From NCBI RefSeq assembly GCF_028864145.1, contig NZ_JARBHJ010000004.1:16847-80846 (forward strand): a DNA stretch of 64,000 nt, given 5' to 3'. Both the position numbers and the translations under genes were made by a program. Of this stretch, positions 19,013 through 26,339 are shown piece by piece (the first letter of the stretch is position 1; each line of letters opens with the position of its first letter). A model generated the notes under the pieces. It was not told where the DNA came from. It saw only the letters and a list, made by a program, of their open reading frames with translations, and made no database searches. Source of the stretch: Actinotignum schaalii. GTDB lineage: Bacteria > Actinomycetota > Actinomycetes > Actinomycetales > Actinomycetaceae.

Positions 19013-19025
19013 GAAAAGGCTCCTC

Positions 19026-21179
19026 TTAGTAGACCGTAATGGTTCCCGAATTCACAAGCCCGTCAGCGCTCACAGACCACGAATAGGTGCCCGGCTCCAT
19101 AGTGATGCTGGCTTCGAAGAAGCCACTACCCGCGACGGTCTGGGAGCCGAGTGATAGGGAGCGACCGCCAACGGTCGCGTAGACCGAAACCGGGACCGCT
19201 CCGGTTGTGCTCACGTTCGCGCTGATGGTGACCGAACGGCCACTAGAGCTGGCGTTTGCGGCGAGGTCGGTGACGTAAGCAGGCTCGGGGACCGGTGCCG
19301 GTTCAGGAGCCGGTGCGGGTGCGGGCGGTTCTTCGACAGGCGCAGGCTGGTAGCCCGGTTGACGCTCTACTGGCTCTTCATGACCGCCTTGAGGCGCGCT
19401 CCCACCCTCACCCGTCGGGGGCGGCGGGGGTGCTGTATCTGCTGGCGGCGCTGGCACGGCCGGAGTTGCCGGCAAGGCTGGCGAAGGCGCTTCGGACGGA
19501 GCGCTCCGCGGGTGCGGCGTTGCCGTAACACTAGGCATTTCCGGGGCAGGCATAGCCTTGTCTTCATCGGTGCTAGCGAGGAGGAGTGCGAGGTATCCAG
19601 CCGCTAAAGCCAAGACCAAAGCCACAAGTGCAGCCAAGATTTTTATGAGACCGCGGCGTCTGTCGCCCTCCTTGTCATCACCGGAAGTAGCGTTTTCTTC
19701 CGCGGGTGCTGGAGGGATGGTGGGTGGGCGCTGAACCACCGGCAAACTCACCGTGTCCGTTAGGCGTGCCGAGCGGAGTTGATTGCTCAAACGCTGGTTT
19801 TCCGCCTCCAGCTCGCCAAGTTTGCGAGATTGTTCCGCGTTTTGTGCCTGTACTTTTTCCAGGGCGATACTGGCTGCTGCAAGCTCGGTGTGCAGATCCC
19901 GCACCTGACCAGCCACCGTGTTACGTTCGCGCTTCAAGCGGTCTTTATCCGCCTCAAGCGACTGGGCGTATTCGGCGCGCTCGTCCAACACCTGACTCAA
20001 ACGAACCTGTTCTTCACGGGCCTGGGCAAGCTCAAGACGCAAGGATTCGACTTGTTCACCTGCCCCCGTTTGCGTCGCCTGGTTTTCCTTCATCTCACGC
20101 CGGAGTGCCTCCAATTCCTGGCGCTCGGCTGCGCGCGCGTCTCGCTCTGTGGCCAAGTCTTGCTCAGACTGCTGGAGAGCATTACTCAATTTCTCACGAT
20201 CTTCTCCTTGCTGGGTTTCTAGCGCCTTTGCCCGGGCAGTCTCTTCTTCAAGCCGCCTCGAAAGCACAGATACCTGAACTTGGGCTTGCTCTAGCTGCCC
20301 AGCAAGCGCGTCGTTGGTATCCTTGAGTTTCTCGTTTTCTTCTTTTGCTTGGGCTAGATCTTGCTGACAGGCAGTGAGGGCTTCACGGGTCACCTCGGCA
20401 TCACTGAGTGCTTGCTGCAAAGTTTGGACTTGCTCTTCAAGTTCACCCACCCGACCGTGTGCCGCGTCCAGCTCATTACGCGCTCCTGCCAGTTCGGTTT
20501 CTAGCGCCGAGCTAGATGCCTGAGCCTGCTGTAAAGCAAGGTTATGTGCGGCTACTTGTTCTTCCCACGCAACCTTTTCGTTCGCGTAACGTGTTTGGAG
20601 GTCTGCGTATTCTTGACGGACCTGACGAACCTCTAACTCAAGGCTGTCGCGTTGCTCTTCGGCTTGTGTTGCTGCACGCTGAGCACTTTCAAGGCTCGAT
20701 TGCAGACCCTCAAGCTGAGCAACTAAATACTCGCTCTCATGCTCGTCGACGGCGTGAGCATTTCTGAGTATTTCACACTCTGCCTCGAGACTTCGTTTTT
20801 CTAGGAGCAGGCTGGCGTATTCCCGCTCAAGGAGACGCAAACGCCCATCTTCTAACGTGCCCACAGGTGCGGGCGGAGCGGCGTCAGTAGTTTCCGAGTG
20901 TACTGGGACTTCTGACGACGAAGCACCCTGGCCCACGGCCGTATCCGCCGGCGGTGCTGGCACGGCTGGCACGGCTGGCACGGCTGGCACGGCTGGCACG
21001 GCTGGCACGGCTGGCACGGACGATACTTCCAGACTCCATTCCTGGCCGTCAATACGGATATGCCCGCCCGGGGAGACAACGGCGGTAGCGCCGTTGTCGA
21101 GGTTGATTGTGATTGGGGCATGGAGCGCCATGCTCGCGGCGGCTTCCAACCGCGCGGTATCAGCCTTAGATAACTGCAT
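19026..21179 (-). CDS. Membrane-anchored coiled-coil protein with VPA repeat
   Basis: About 717 residues. After an N-terminal domain comes a (VPA)n tract encoded by seven 9-bp repeats, then a long coiled coil (about residues 110-480), a basic stop and one membrane span (IKILAALVALVLALAAGYLA). A Pro-rich extracellular stalk leads to a small beta-sandwich-like end (SVTISANVSTTGAVPVSVYA). The topology suggests a cytoplasmic coiled coil tethered to an outside Ig-like domain. The family is unknown. The ATG at 21179 overlaps the preceding stop (TGATG) behind GGAGGAG; a GTG lies one codon upstream. It belongs to the envelope operon and may scaffold the transfer machinery. Confidence 0.75.
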   Translation of the reverse strand: MQLSKADTARLEAAASMALHAPITINLDNGATAVVSPGGHIRIDGQEWSLEVSSVPAVPAVPAVPAVPAVPAVPAPPADTAVGQGASSSEVPVHSETTDAAPPAPVGTLEDGRLRLLEREYASLLLEKRSLEAECEILRNAHAVDEHESEYLVAQLEGLQSSLESAQRAATQAEEQRDSLELEVRQVRQEYADLQTRYANEKVAWEEQVAAHNLALQQAQASSSALETELAGARNELDAAHGRVGELEEQVQTLQQALSDAEVTREALTACQQDLAQAKEENEKLKDTNDALAGQLEQAQVQVSVLSRRLEEETARAKALETQQGEDREKLSNALQQSEQDLATERDARAAERQELEALRREMKENQATQTGAGEQVESLRLELAQAREEQVRLSQVLDERAEYAQSLEADKDRLKRERNTVAGQVRDLHTELAAASIALEKVQAQNAEQSRKLGELEAENQRLSNQLRSARLTDTVSLPVVQRPPTIPPAPAEENATSGDDKEGDRRRGLIKILAALVALVLALAAGYLALLLASTDEDKAMPAPEMPSVTATPHPRSAPSEAPSPALPATPAVPAPPADTAPPPPPTGEGGSAPQGGHEEPVERQPGYQPAPVEEPPAPAPAPEPAPVPEPAYVTDLAANASSSGRSVTISANVSTTGAVPVSVYATVGGRSLSLGSQTVAGSGFFEASITMEPGTYSWSVSADGLVNSGTITVY
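20957..21019 (+). repeat. Seven tandem 9-bp units CTGGCACGG
   Basis: Seven exact copies of CTGGCACGG encode VPA repeats on the minus strand. The same unit, in the other orientation and another reading frame, makes AGT repeats in the ribbon-helix-helix gene at 22531-22610, and variants occur in several neighbouring genes. Confidence 0.95.
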
Positions 21180-21397
21180 CACTCCTCCTCTGTTTCAGGT
21201 TCGCCTGGCCTGTAGCTGCGCCAGGTTCCATCTTTTTCGTGCTGTTTCTGGCGGGCCATGAAGCTAGCAAGTAACTTCCATCCGGCATCGCGGTCCATGC
21301 CAGCGTGGCTGGCGGTGCTGGCATCGCTGGCAGTGCCAGCAGATACGGCAGATGTCTCGTTGCCGGCGTTGCTGGCCTGGTTTTCTTCTGGCTGCAT
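21179..21397 (-). CDS. Small hypothetical protein with repeat-derived N-terminus
   Basis: 72 residues. The first half (NETSAVSAGTASDASTASH) derives from the local GCTGGCA-type DNA repeat. The second half (GWKLLASFMARQKQHEKDGTW) looks like an ordered helix and may be the functional part. Start and stop each overlap a neighbouring gene by one or a few bases, so it is part of a tightly coupled operon. No family is recognised. Confidence 0.6.
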   Translation of the reverse strand: MQPEENQASNAGNETSAVSAGTASDASTASHAGMDRDAGWKLLASFMARQKQHEKDGTWRSYRPGEPETEEE

Positions 21398-21765
21398 TAC
21401 TTGCCCACCTCCACGGGAACGTCGGCGGCCGGCTGTGCATCTGGAATGTTTAGGTCAGCCAGGGTTGGGGTTTCATCAAGAAATTCGCGGATGTAAATTC
21501 GGTGCTTCTCGCAGGCGAGATTCATGCCCCGCGCGTGCTGGTAGGTCGCGTAGCTCTCGCGTGAGTTCTGCCAGGCTTCCCACGCAAGCTCACTATCGTC
21601 GTGCTCGTAAGCAAACTCTTGCTCTTGTCGGGCTTCTTCGTATGCTTCGTAAGCATCGTGTGCTTCGCGCTCGTATTCCCGCCCCTTACGGAAAAGCAAA
21701 TCGAGCATTTGGCCCGCGAACTGCTCGCGGGTGGCCGCGATAATCGCTTCAGGCGTGAGTTCCAT
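21397..21765 (-). CDS. Acidic helical protein, paralogue of the next gene
   Basis: 122 residues, highly charged, with EYEREAHDAYEAYEEARQE and NLACEKHRIYIREFL. It aligns along most of its length with the C-terminal part of the product of 21766-22284, including the endings PTLADLNIPDAQPA and PSLADLTIPDDQPS, so the pair arose by tandem duplication. No known family or catalytic motif is evident. The stop overlaps the next start (TAATG). Confidence 0.65.
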   Translation of the reverse strand: MELTPEAIIAATREQFAGQMLDLLFRKGREYEREAHDAYEAYEEARQEQEFAYEHDDSELAWEAWQNSRESYATYQHARGMNLACEKHRIYIREFLDETPTLADLNIPDAQPAADVPVEVGK

Positions 21766-22284
21766 TTATTCACTCACCTCCTCAGAGGCGCAATTGCTTG
21801 GCTGATCATCTGGGATGGTCAGGTCAGCCAGGGAGGGTGCTTTGGCGAGGATTTCGCGGATGTAGGTCTTGTGTTTCTCGCAGGCGAGGTCCATGCCTTT
21901 TAGATGCTGGTAGGTCGCGTAAGCATCCCACGCAGGGGAGTTTTCGTCGTGGCGGTAGGTGCCGCCTGTTTCTTCTCTGGCTTCCTCATATTCTTCATAG
22001 GCGGTGCCCGCCCCGCGATCGTATTCCTCGCCTTTATGAGAAAGACGAGCGAGCATTTCGCTTGCTAGGTGCTGGCGCGCGGCGGTAATAATGCGGCCGG
22101 TCCATACCTCGAAAACGGTGTCGGCGTCGCTGGTGAGTTTCCCGGTGACTTCGGTCATGTCGTACTCGGTTTCGCTCAACCCTTGTTTTTCCAGGCTTTC
22201 TAGCCCGGCTTTGATTACCGCTTGTCGGACTGCGTAGCGGACATCATGAGTGGTTAGTTTCGAGGATGCATCCAGGTAGTACAT
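21766..22284 (-). CDS. Acidic helical protein, longer paralogue
   Basis: 172 residues from the ATG at 22284, preceded by AAAGGAAG. The N-terminal 80 residues (TTHDVRYAVRQAVIKAGLESLE) are absent from the downstream paralogue; the remainder (EEYEEAREETGGTYRHD, MDLACEKHKTYIREIL) matches it. One invariant Cys in the LACEKH segment is kept in both. Function unknown. The position between partition genes and envelope genes of the element gives no clear role. Confidence 0.65.
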   Translation of the reverse strand: MYYLDASSKLTTHDVRYAVRQAVIKAGLESLEKQGLSETEYDMTEVTGKLTSDADTVFEVWTGRIITAARQHLASEMLARLSHKGEEYDRGAGTAYEEYEEAREETGGTYRHDENSPAWDAYATYQHLKGMDLACEKHKTYIREILAKAPSLADLTIPDDQPSNCASEEVSE

Positions 22285-22320
22285 GGAGGTTCTTCCTTTC
22301 AAGAATCAAGGTTTTGGGTG

Positions 22321-22698
22321 TTAGATGTTGCCTTTAGGTGCAGCACCGGCAACAACCGGCGTGATGTTTGCGTACGTATCCACGCGGGCGTTGAGAATCG
22401 CGGTTATCCATTCGGAGAGTGAGATGCGGTTGCCGGTAGCGCAGTCGGCGAGCCAGGCACCCCGGATGCGATCGGCGTCTTCGCGGGGGAGGCGGATGGT
22501 GATTTTCGCGGTCTGCTGGCTGCTGGCCTTGCCAGCGGTGCCAGCGGTGCCAGCGGTGCCAGCGGTGCCAGCGGTGCCAGCGGTGCCAGCGGTGCCAGCG
22601 GTGCCAGCGAGGATGTTATCTTCTCCACCCGCAACGATAGGGTTCGTAATCGGTGCTTTCTTGAGCGTTTGCATAGCGGCGGTGTCAGGCTTTTTCAT
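22321..22698 (-). CDS. Ribbon-helix-helix partner of ParA
   Basis: 125 residues. The C-terminal half KITIRLPREDADRIRGAW...ISLSEWITAIL is a typical ribbon-helix-helix DNA-binding fold, as in ParG/Arc-type partition proteins. The middle is an (AGT)n tract made by 9-bp repeats, probably a flexible linker. ParA-type ATPases need such a centromere-binding partner, and a ParA gene lies two genes upstream in the same operon. Its start overlaps the preceding stop by one base. Confidence 0.72.
   Translation of the reverse strand: MKKPDTAAMQTLKKAPITNPIVAGGEDNILAGTAGTAGTAGTAGTAGTAGTAGTAGKASSQQTAKITIRLPREDADRIRGAWLADCATGNRISLSEWITAILNARVDTYANITPVVAGAAPKGNI
22531..22610 (+). repeat. About nine tandem units GCCAGCGGT
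   Basis: Eight full copies and a partial ninth of GCCAGCGGT encode AGT repeats on the minus strand. The unit is the reverse complement of the GCTGGCA-type unit at 20957-21019 apart from the variable bases, so the same minisatellite occurs here in inverted orientation. Confidence 0.95.
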
Positions 22699-23006
22699 TA
22701 CTGTTCTTCCGTTTCTGTTTTGTGCGTGTCTTTGACTTTGTCGAGGTGTTTGATCGCCCGTTCGAGTTGGGCGTAGGTTTCGTTGAGCGTGAAGTACAGA
22801 TCAACGAGCTGCTGGTCGCTGCCGTGTTTGATGATGTCGTTGCCCGGCATTCTCCAGGGGTCGGAGTCCAGGCGCATTTCGAGCAGGGTTGCGTTTGATG
22901 CTGCTGCGTGCCAGAGCGTCACGGTGTCGTTTGCGATCATGTTCCGGAAGTTGATGTCGTGGGGGTTGGTAAGCAGGCGGAGCAAGGTTTTCTTCGTCAT
23001 TTTCAT
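22698..23006 (-). CDS. Small hypothetical protein between ParA and its partner
   Basis: 102 residues from the ATG at 23006, chosen because AAGGAG lies six bases upstream. The sequence (TKKTLLRLLTNPHDINFRN...QLVDLYFTLNETYAQLERAIKHLDKVKD) looks ordered and mostly helical with a C-terminal coiled coil. No family is recognised. Its place between parA and the ribbon-helix-helix gene suggests involvement in partition or its control. Confidence 0.65.
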   Translation of the reverse strand: MKMTKKTLLRLLTNPHDINFRNMIANDTVTLWHAAASNATLLEMRLDSDPWRMPGNDIIKHGSDQQLVDLYFTLNETYAQLERAIKHLDKVKDTHKTETEEQ

Positions 23007-23016
23007 GGCGGTCTCC

Positions 23017-23856
23017 TTACAGAGCGGTGCTGCCATTGCTGCCATTGCTGGCATTGCTGGCATTGCCAGCAGGTGCGGCAGCGCCAGCGGATACGGCGTT
23101 GCCGGCGAGTGTGGCTTGTAGGGTCTTGAATGCTTCCTCAATCAACGGGTCACCGCCATTTATTGGCGTGTGGTTAGTTGCGGTGTGGGGGAATGCTTCC
23201 CTGGCCGGCATATACCGATCCAGCAAGTAATCGCCGTAAGTTGCTTCTAGCTCAGTGAGCCACCGCTTCGTGTCGAGGCGGCCTCGTTGGTATGCGTTCA
23301 CGAGGATGCCAGCAAGCTCCAGACCACCGTTGTAGAGGTTTTTGATTGTGGCGATGGTGGTGATCATCTCCGCAACCCCATCACAGGCAGTTTCCCGCGC
23401 GGTCGTCACGATCAACGCGGTATCTGCGGCGACGAGTGCGCCGGTCGTGAGCATCCCCAGGGATGGTGGGCAGTCCACCACGATCACGTCGTAGGCATCG
23501 CGTAGGGGTGCGAGGATTGCCTTCAAGCGGTATTCCCGCCCGAGTGCCGTGTCGTTTTCCCGATCCCAGAGCGCCCGGTCGGCGGGGAGTAGATCAATAC
23601 CCCAGCCAGGCACCTCCAGTATCGCTTGGCGGGCTGTTTCGGGTGGCGCTCCGGCGGCGGTCGCTGCGAGCACGTCATTGAGGGTCAGTGTTTCCGCGTC
23701 AATGTCCACGCCGAGCGTCGTAGTAGCGCTTCCTTGCGGATCGGCATCCACAAGCAGTACACGGGCACCTGAGGTGCGGGCGATGCGGTGTGCAAGGTTG
23801 GTGGCAATCGTCGTTTTACCGACCCCGCCTTTCTGGTTACAGATAGCAATAATCAT
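23017..23856 (-). CDS. parA: ParA-family ATPase
   Basis: 279 residues from the ATG giving MIIAICNQKGGVGKTTIATN. The deviant Walker A KGGVGKTT, the LLVDADPQGSATTTLG motif and DVIVVDCPPSLG mark a ParA/MinD-type ATPase. In integrative elements these stabilise the excised circle or regulate excision. The C-terminal 30 residues (AGAAAPAGNASNASNGSNG) come from the local 9-bp repeat and lie outside the ATPase core. It is separated from the integrase gene by 13 bases and heads a coupled operon. Confidence 0.88.
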   Translation of the reverse strand: MIIAICNQKGGVGKTTIATNLAHRIARTSGARVLLVDADPQGSATTTLGVDIDAETLTLNDVLAATAAGAPPETARQAILEVPGWGIDLLPADRALWDRENDTALGREYRLKAILAPLRDAYDVIVVDCPPSLGMLTTGALVAADTALIVTTARETACDGVAEMITTIATIKNLYNGGLELAGILVNAYQRGRLDTKRWLTELEATYGDYLLDRYMPAREAFPHTATNHTPINGGDPLIEEAFKTLQATLAGNAVSAGAAAPAGNASNASNGSNGSTAL

Positions 23857-23869
23857 TGGTTTTCTTTCT

Positions 23870-24796
23870 CTATAGTCCTGGGATGTGGGTTGGTGCTGGC
23901 GTTGCCGGCGCGGCTGTATTGGCTGGCATTGCCGTATCCGCTGGCAGCGGGGCACAGTATTTGTAGCGGTCTTGACGCGCGCCGAGCATCGCGTTTCGCA
24001 TCGCATGGGGATCGGAACCGACGTAGCGTTGGGTCGTTGCTACTGATTCGTGCCCGAGGAGGTCTTTCACGGCCATAATGTCGTGGCCCTCAAGATAAGC
24101 GCGGGTTGCGAACCGGTGCCGGAGAGTGTGGAGAGTCCAGGGGTCGGGGAGTTCCCGGCGGGCGAGTCTTCCGATCCACGCTGCGGAGAGATGTCCATTC
24201 TTGCTTCCTGGGAATAGCCATGTTCCAGTCATGTTGAGTATTTCTTCCATCTCTAGATAGATATCTGTGGGGAGGGGAACCATGCGGGTTTTTCCTCCTT
24301 TGCCGCACACTTGGAGGCAGTATCCAAGGAGGTCTTTTCCGAGGTGTTCTTTTTTTATCTGGGCAATTTCGTTGGCTCTTAGTCCGACCTCACCTGCGAG
24401 GCGGAGGATGATCTGGGTTCGGGGAGGCGCGCCGTCGAGTGCGTCTTCATACACGGCTTCCGGGGTCGGCCGTGCTGTGGCTCGTAGCCGGTGCACGGGC
24501 CCGAGCACTTTTGCTGGGCTGGCTCCTTTGGAGAACCAGTCGAAGAACGCTCTTATCGCGATGTAGTAGCCGTGCCGAGTTTCGGGGGCTATATCTTTGC
24601 CGCTTGCCCAGTCGATGATGTCTTGTTCAGTGACCTCATTCGGCGGCTTATCAACAGTTCTTGCGAAGCTTCTTAGCGTTGCGATTCGGTACGCGCGAGA
24701 ACTTTCGCGGTGCCCAGCGAGAGTTTGAGTCTTTTCCCAATCGCAAAGTGCTTCTTCCCAGCCGTCGGGAACGGTCCATTTTTTAAGTTTGTTCAT
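23870..24796 (-). CDS. Tyrosine recombinase (integrase of the element)
   Basis: 308 residues. The N-terminal SAM-like core-binding domain is followed by the catalytic set: Arg in GEVGLRANEIAQI, Lys in GKGGKTRMVPLP, HxxR in TLHTLRHRFATRA, His in LLGHESVATT and Tyr in QRYVGSD. This matches XerC/D-like integrases. The last 25 residues (LPADTAMPANTAAPATPAP) are built from the local minisatellite. Its 5' end faces a tRNA 3'-end fragment, the expected attachment site, so it most likely integrates and excises this element. Confidence 0.9.
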   Translation of the reverse strand: MNKLKKWTVPDGWEEALCDWEKTQTLAGHRESSRAYRIATLRSFARTVDKPPNEVTEQDIIDWASGKDIAPETRHGYYIAIRAFFDWFSKGASPAKVLGPVHRLRATARPTPEAVYEDALDGAPPRTQIILRLAGEVGLRANEIAQIKKEHLGKDLLGYCLQVCGKGGKTRMVPLPTDIYLEMEEILNMTGTWLFPGSKNGHLSAAWIGRLARRELPDPWTLHTLRHRFATRAYLEGHDIMAVKDLLGHESVATTQRYVGSDPHAMRNAMLGARQDRYKYCAPLPADTAMPANTAAPATPAPTHIPGL

Positions 24797-24926
24797 GCGT
24801 ACATTTTTCAGTTTCGCCTCAATGTCTAGACGGAAAGATTGAACTTTTCTCCGCCGGACAGTTCACTTTTAGCGAACGTGGTGAAAATGTCGCATTATTT
24901 TAAAAAGGGTGGGTGAGCCAGGCAAA

Positions 24927-24963
24927 CCAAGGGTTGTGGGTTCGAATCCCACGGGGCCTACCA
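24927..24963 (+). other. tRNA 3'-end fragment, candidate att site
   Basis: The T arm GTGGG-TTCGAAT-CCCAC (24936-24952), an acceptor strand GGGGCCT, discriminator A and CCA are present. Upstream there is no AGGCCCC 5' acceptor strand and no D arm, so this is only the 3' end of a tRNA gene. Integrative elements that target tRNA genes leave such a copy at one junction. The intact gene should lie at the other end, left of the window. The isotype cannot be assigned. Confidence 0.75.
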
Positions 24964-24991
24964 TTTTCTTCGTTCGCCGAAGGGCACTACT

Positions 24992-25600
24992 TCACAGTTC
25001 GCCCTGGCCACGCAGCTGGTACACACCAGGCTCTTTATCTTCCCAAAATCCCGTGGATCCTAGCAGGAGCGCCTGGCCATCGACGAGCGTGCCCGGAGCC
25101 GGAGCAGGATCGATATCGCCCGGCAGAGCGAGCGTAATCAAGAACCCGCAATCTACTTCGCAGCGCCACCATTTTTGACCGGTTAAAGCATTGGCAACCA
25201 GTTCCGCAGTACGAACCGTTCCGCGCAGGATAACGTCCGGGGTGAGGTTATCCACCTCACCAGCCTCAAATTCTTCACCATGTATCGCAAGGCTCACACT
25301 GAGAATCAGTTGATCGCCCACAAGAGGATCGTCCTTCGCCACCGGCCGCATGACGCCGTTATCATTAACTTCGCGGCCGCCGTTCCATTCCTCCCAGGAG
25401 GAATACACCGCCATCTTTTTGGCGACGGCGCTCAGCCGGTAGTCCTCATACCCGGTATATTCTTCGTCATCACCACTTTCCCACCTGTCATACATGAAGG
25501 GGTCATCCACATACGCAATGAGGGTGCGGGCAGGAACATCCGGATAGTCGGGCGAATAAAGCTCGAAGAGCGTTATGGTGTCATCCACCCGCACGCTCAC
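24992..25600 (-). CDS. Hypothetical protein in the guanidine-riboswitch operon
   Basis: About 202 residues. I place the start at the GTG near 25600, inside the end of the SMR gene, giving VSVRVDDTITLFELYSPDYPD. The protein is acidic and soluble, with paired Trp/Tyr-rich segments (FMYDRWESGDDEEYTGYEDY, AVYSSWEEWNGG) and a C-terminal part with short predicted beta strands (FLITLALPGDIDP). No family is recognised. Its overlap with the SMR gene and lack of its own promoter space place it under the guanidine riboswitch, which hints at a role linked to guanidine or nitrogen metabolism. That is inference. Confidence 0.6.
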   Translation of the reverse strand: MSVRVDDTITLFELYSPDYPDVPARTLIAYVDDPFMYDRWESGDDEEYTGYEDYRLSAVAKKMAVYSSWEEWNGGREVNDNGVMRPVAKDDPLVGDQLILSVSLAIHGEEFEAGEVDNLTPDVILRGTVRTAELVANALTGQKWWRCEVDCGFLITLALPGDIDPAPAPGTLVDGQALLLGSTGFWEDKEPGVYQLRGQGEL

Positions 25601-25916
25601 ACCGCTCCACCAGCCGCAGCCCCACCACCGCGCCAACAACCCCGCACAGGAACACCATTTTCAGTACGGTGAGTTGCTCGACTCCGCGCGCGGCAGCAAT
25701 TGCCACGGTGAGCACCGCGCCGGTCCCCGTCCACACTGCGTAGGCCGTGCCGAGCGGAATCTCGCGTAGCGCCCGCGAGAGCCCCCACATGGAAATGACG
25801 AGCGCGCAGGCAAATACTAGGGCCGGCACCGGGCGGGTGAGCCCGCGCGAATCACCGAGCGCCGTCGCCCATACGGCCTCGAAAATACCGGAACCTACCA
25901 GAATCGCCCAGGCCAT
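25581..25916 (-). CDS. SMR-family exporter subunit (Gdx-type)
   Basis: 111 residues, four membrane helices, with the conserved membrane Glu in MAWAILVGSGIFEAVWATAL and the ALREIPLGTAYAVWTGTGA signature. SMR proteins of the Gdx/SugE subtype export guanidinium in exchange for protons. It overlaps its partner by one base (TGATG) and follows a guanidine-III riboswitch, so a heterodimeric guanidinium exporter is the best reading. Confidence 0.85.
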   Translation of the reverse strand: MAWAILVGSGIFEAVWATALGDSRGLTRPVPALVFACALVISMWGLSRALREIPLGTAYAVWTGTGAVLTVAIAAARGVEQLTVLKMVFLCGVVGAVVGLRLVERCERAGG

Positions 25917-26230
25917 CAGCTCACCACCTTGAGTCCCACCACCGAAGCGACGAGCACACTCAGCAGCAATACGCGAGCGCGCGAGGTGCTTTCCTGGCCG
26001 CTCAGCCAGCCGTACAGCACGGTGAGGCTCGCGCCCACACCTACCCAGACCGCGTAGGCCGTGCCGGTGGGGATCTCGCGCATAGCCCAGGCCAGGCCGA
26101 GGAGCGAGAGTGTTTGGGCCAGCACAAAGACCGCTACCGGCCCGCGCCGCGAGAAATGTTCAGATTTATCAAGGGCCGCCGCCCAGACGGTTTCAAGCGC
26201 CCCGGAGAACAGCAAAATTATCCACGCCAT
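25916..26230 (-). CDS. SMR-family exporter subunit (Gdx-type), first of pair
   Basis: 104 residues with four membrane helices: the Glu of LLFSGALETVWAAALDKS in helix 1 and AMREIPTGTAYAVWVGVGA in helix 3, both SMR hallmarks. The similar second subunit is directly downstream, a layout known for heterodimeric SMR pairs. The start codon lies nine bases after the 3' end of the riboswitch, so ligand binding probably controls access to its ribosome-binding site. Confidence 0.87.
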   Translation of the reverse strand: MAWIILLFSGALETVWAAALDKSEHFSRRGPVAVFVLAQTLSLLGLAWAMREIPTGTAYAVWVGVGASLTVLYGWLSGQESTSRARVLLLSVLVASVVGLKVVS

Positions 26231-26239
26231 AGGTATTGT

Positions 26240-26284
26240 GGCCGTCTTTGCGCTGGGCGGGTACGGCTCCCTCGTCCGCGGCGG
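26240..26284 (-). promoter_or_regulatory. Guanidine-III (ykkC-III) riboswitch
   Basis: On the minus strand the leader reads GCGGACGAGGGAGCCGTACC then CGCCCAGCGCAAAGACGGCC. This keeps the conserved boxes GGACGAGG, GCCGTACCCG and AAGACGGC of the guanidine-III class, which folds as a pseudoknot. It ends about nine bases before the first SMR start, fitting translational control. The downstream pair of SMR genes is a known regulon member of this class, so structure and context agree. Confidence 0.87.
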
Positions 26285-26339
26285 TTATTGCGCGCCCGCG
26301 GCCAGGCTAACACACGCGTCGGGGGAGTATCCTCGAAGC

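Noticed and set aside
22698-23141. Longer start for the 102-residue gene
   Set aside because: The extra N-terminus is antisense to the repeat-coded tail of parA, and the internal ATG at 23006 has a strong ribosome-binding site.
24840-24963. Complete tRNA gene beside the integrase
   Set aside because: Only the T arm and 3' acceptor are present; no matching 5' acceptor, D arm or anticodon arm is found.
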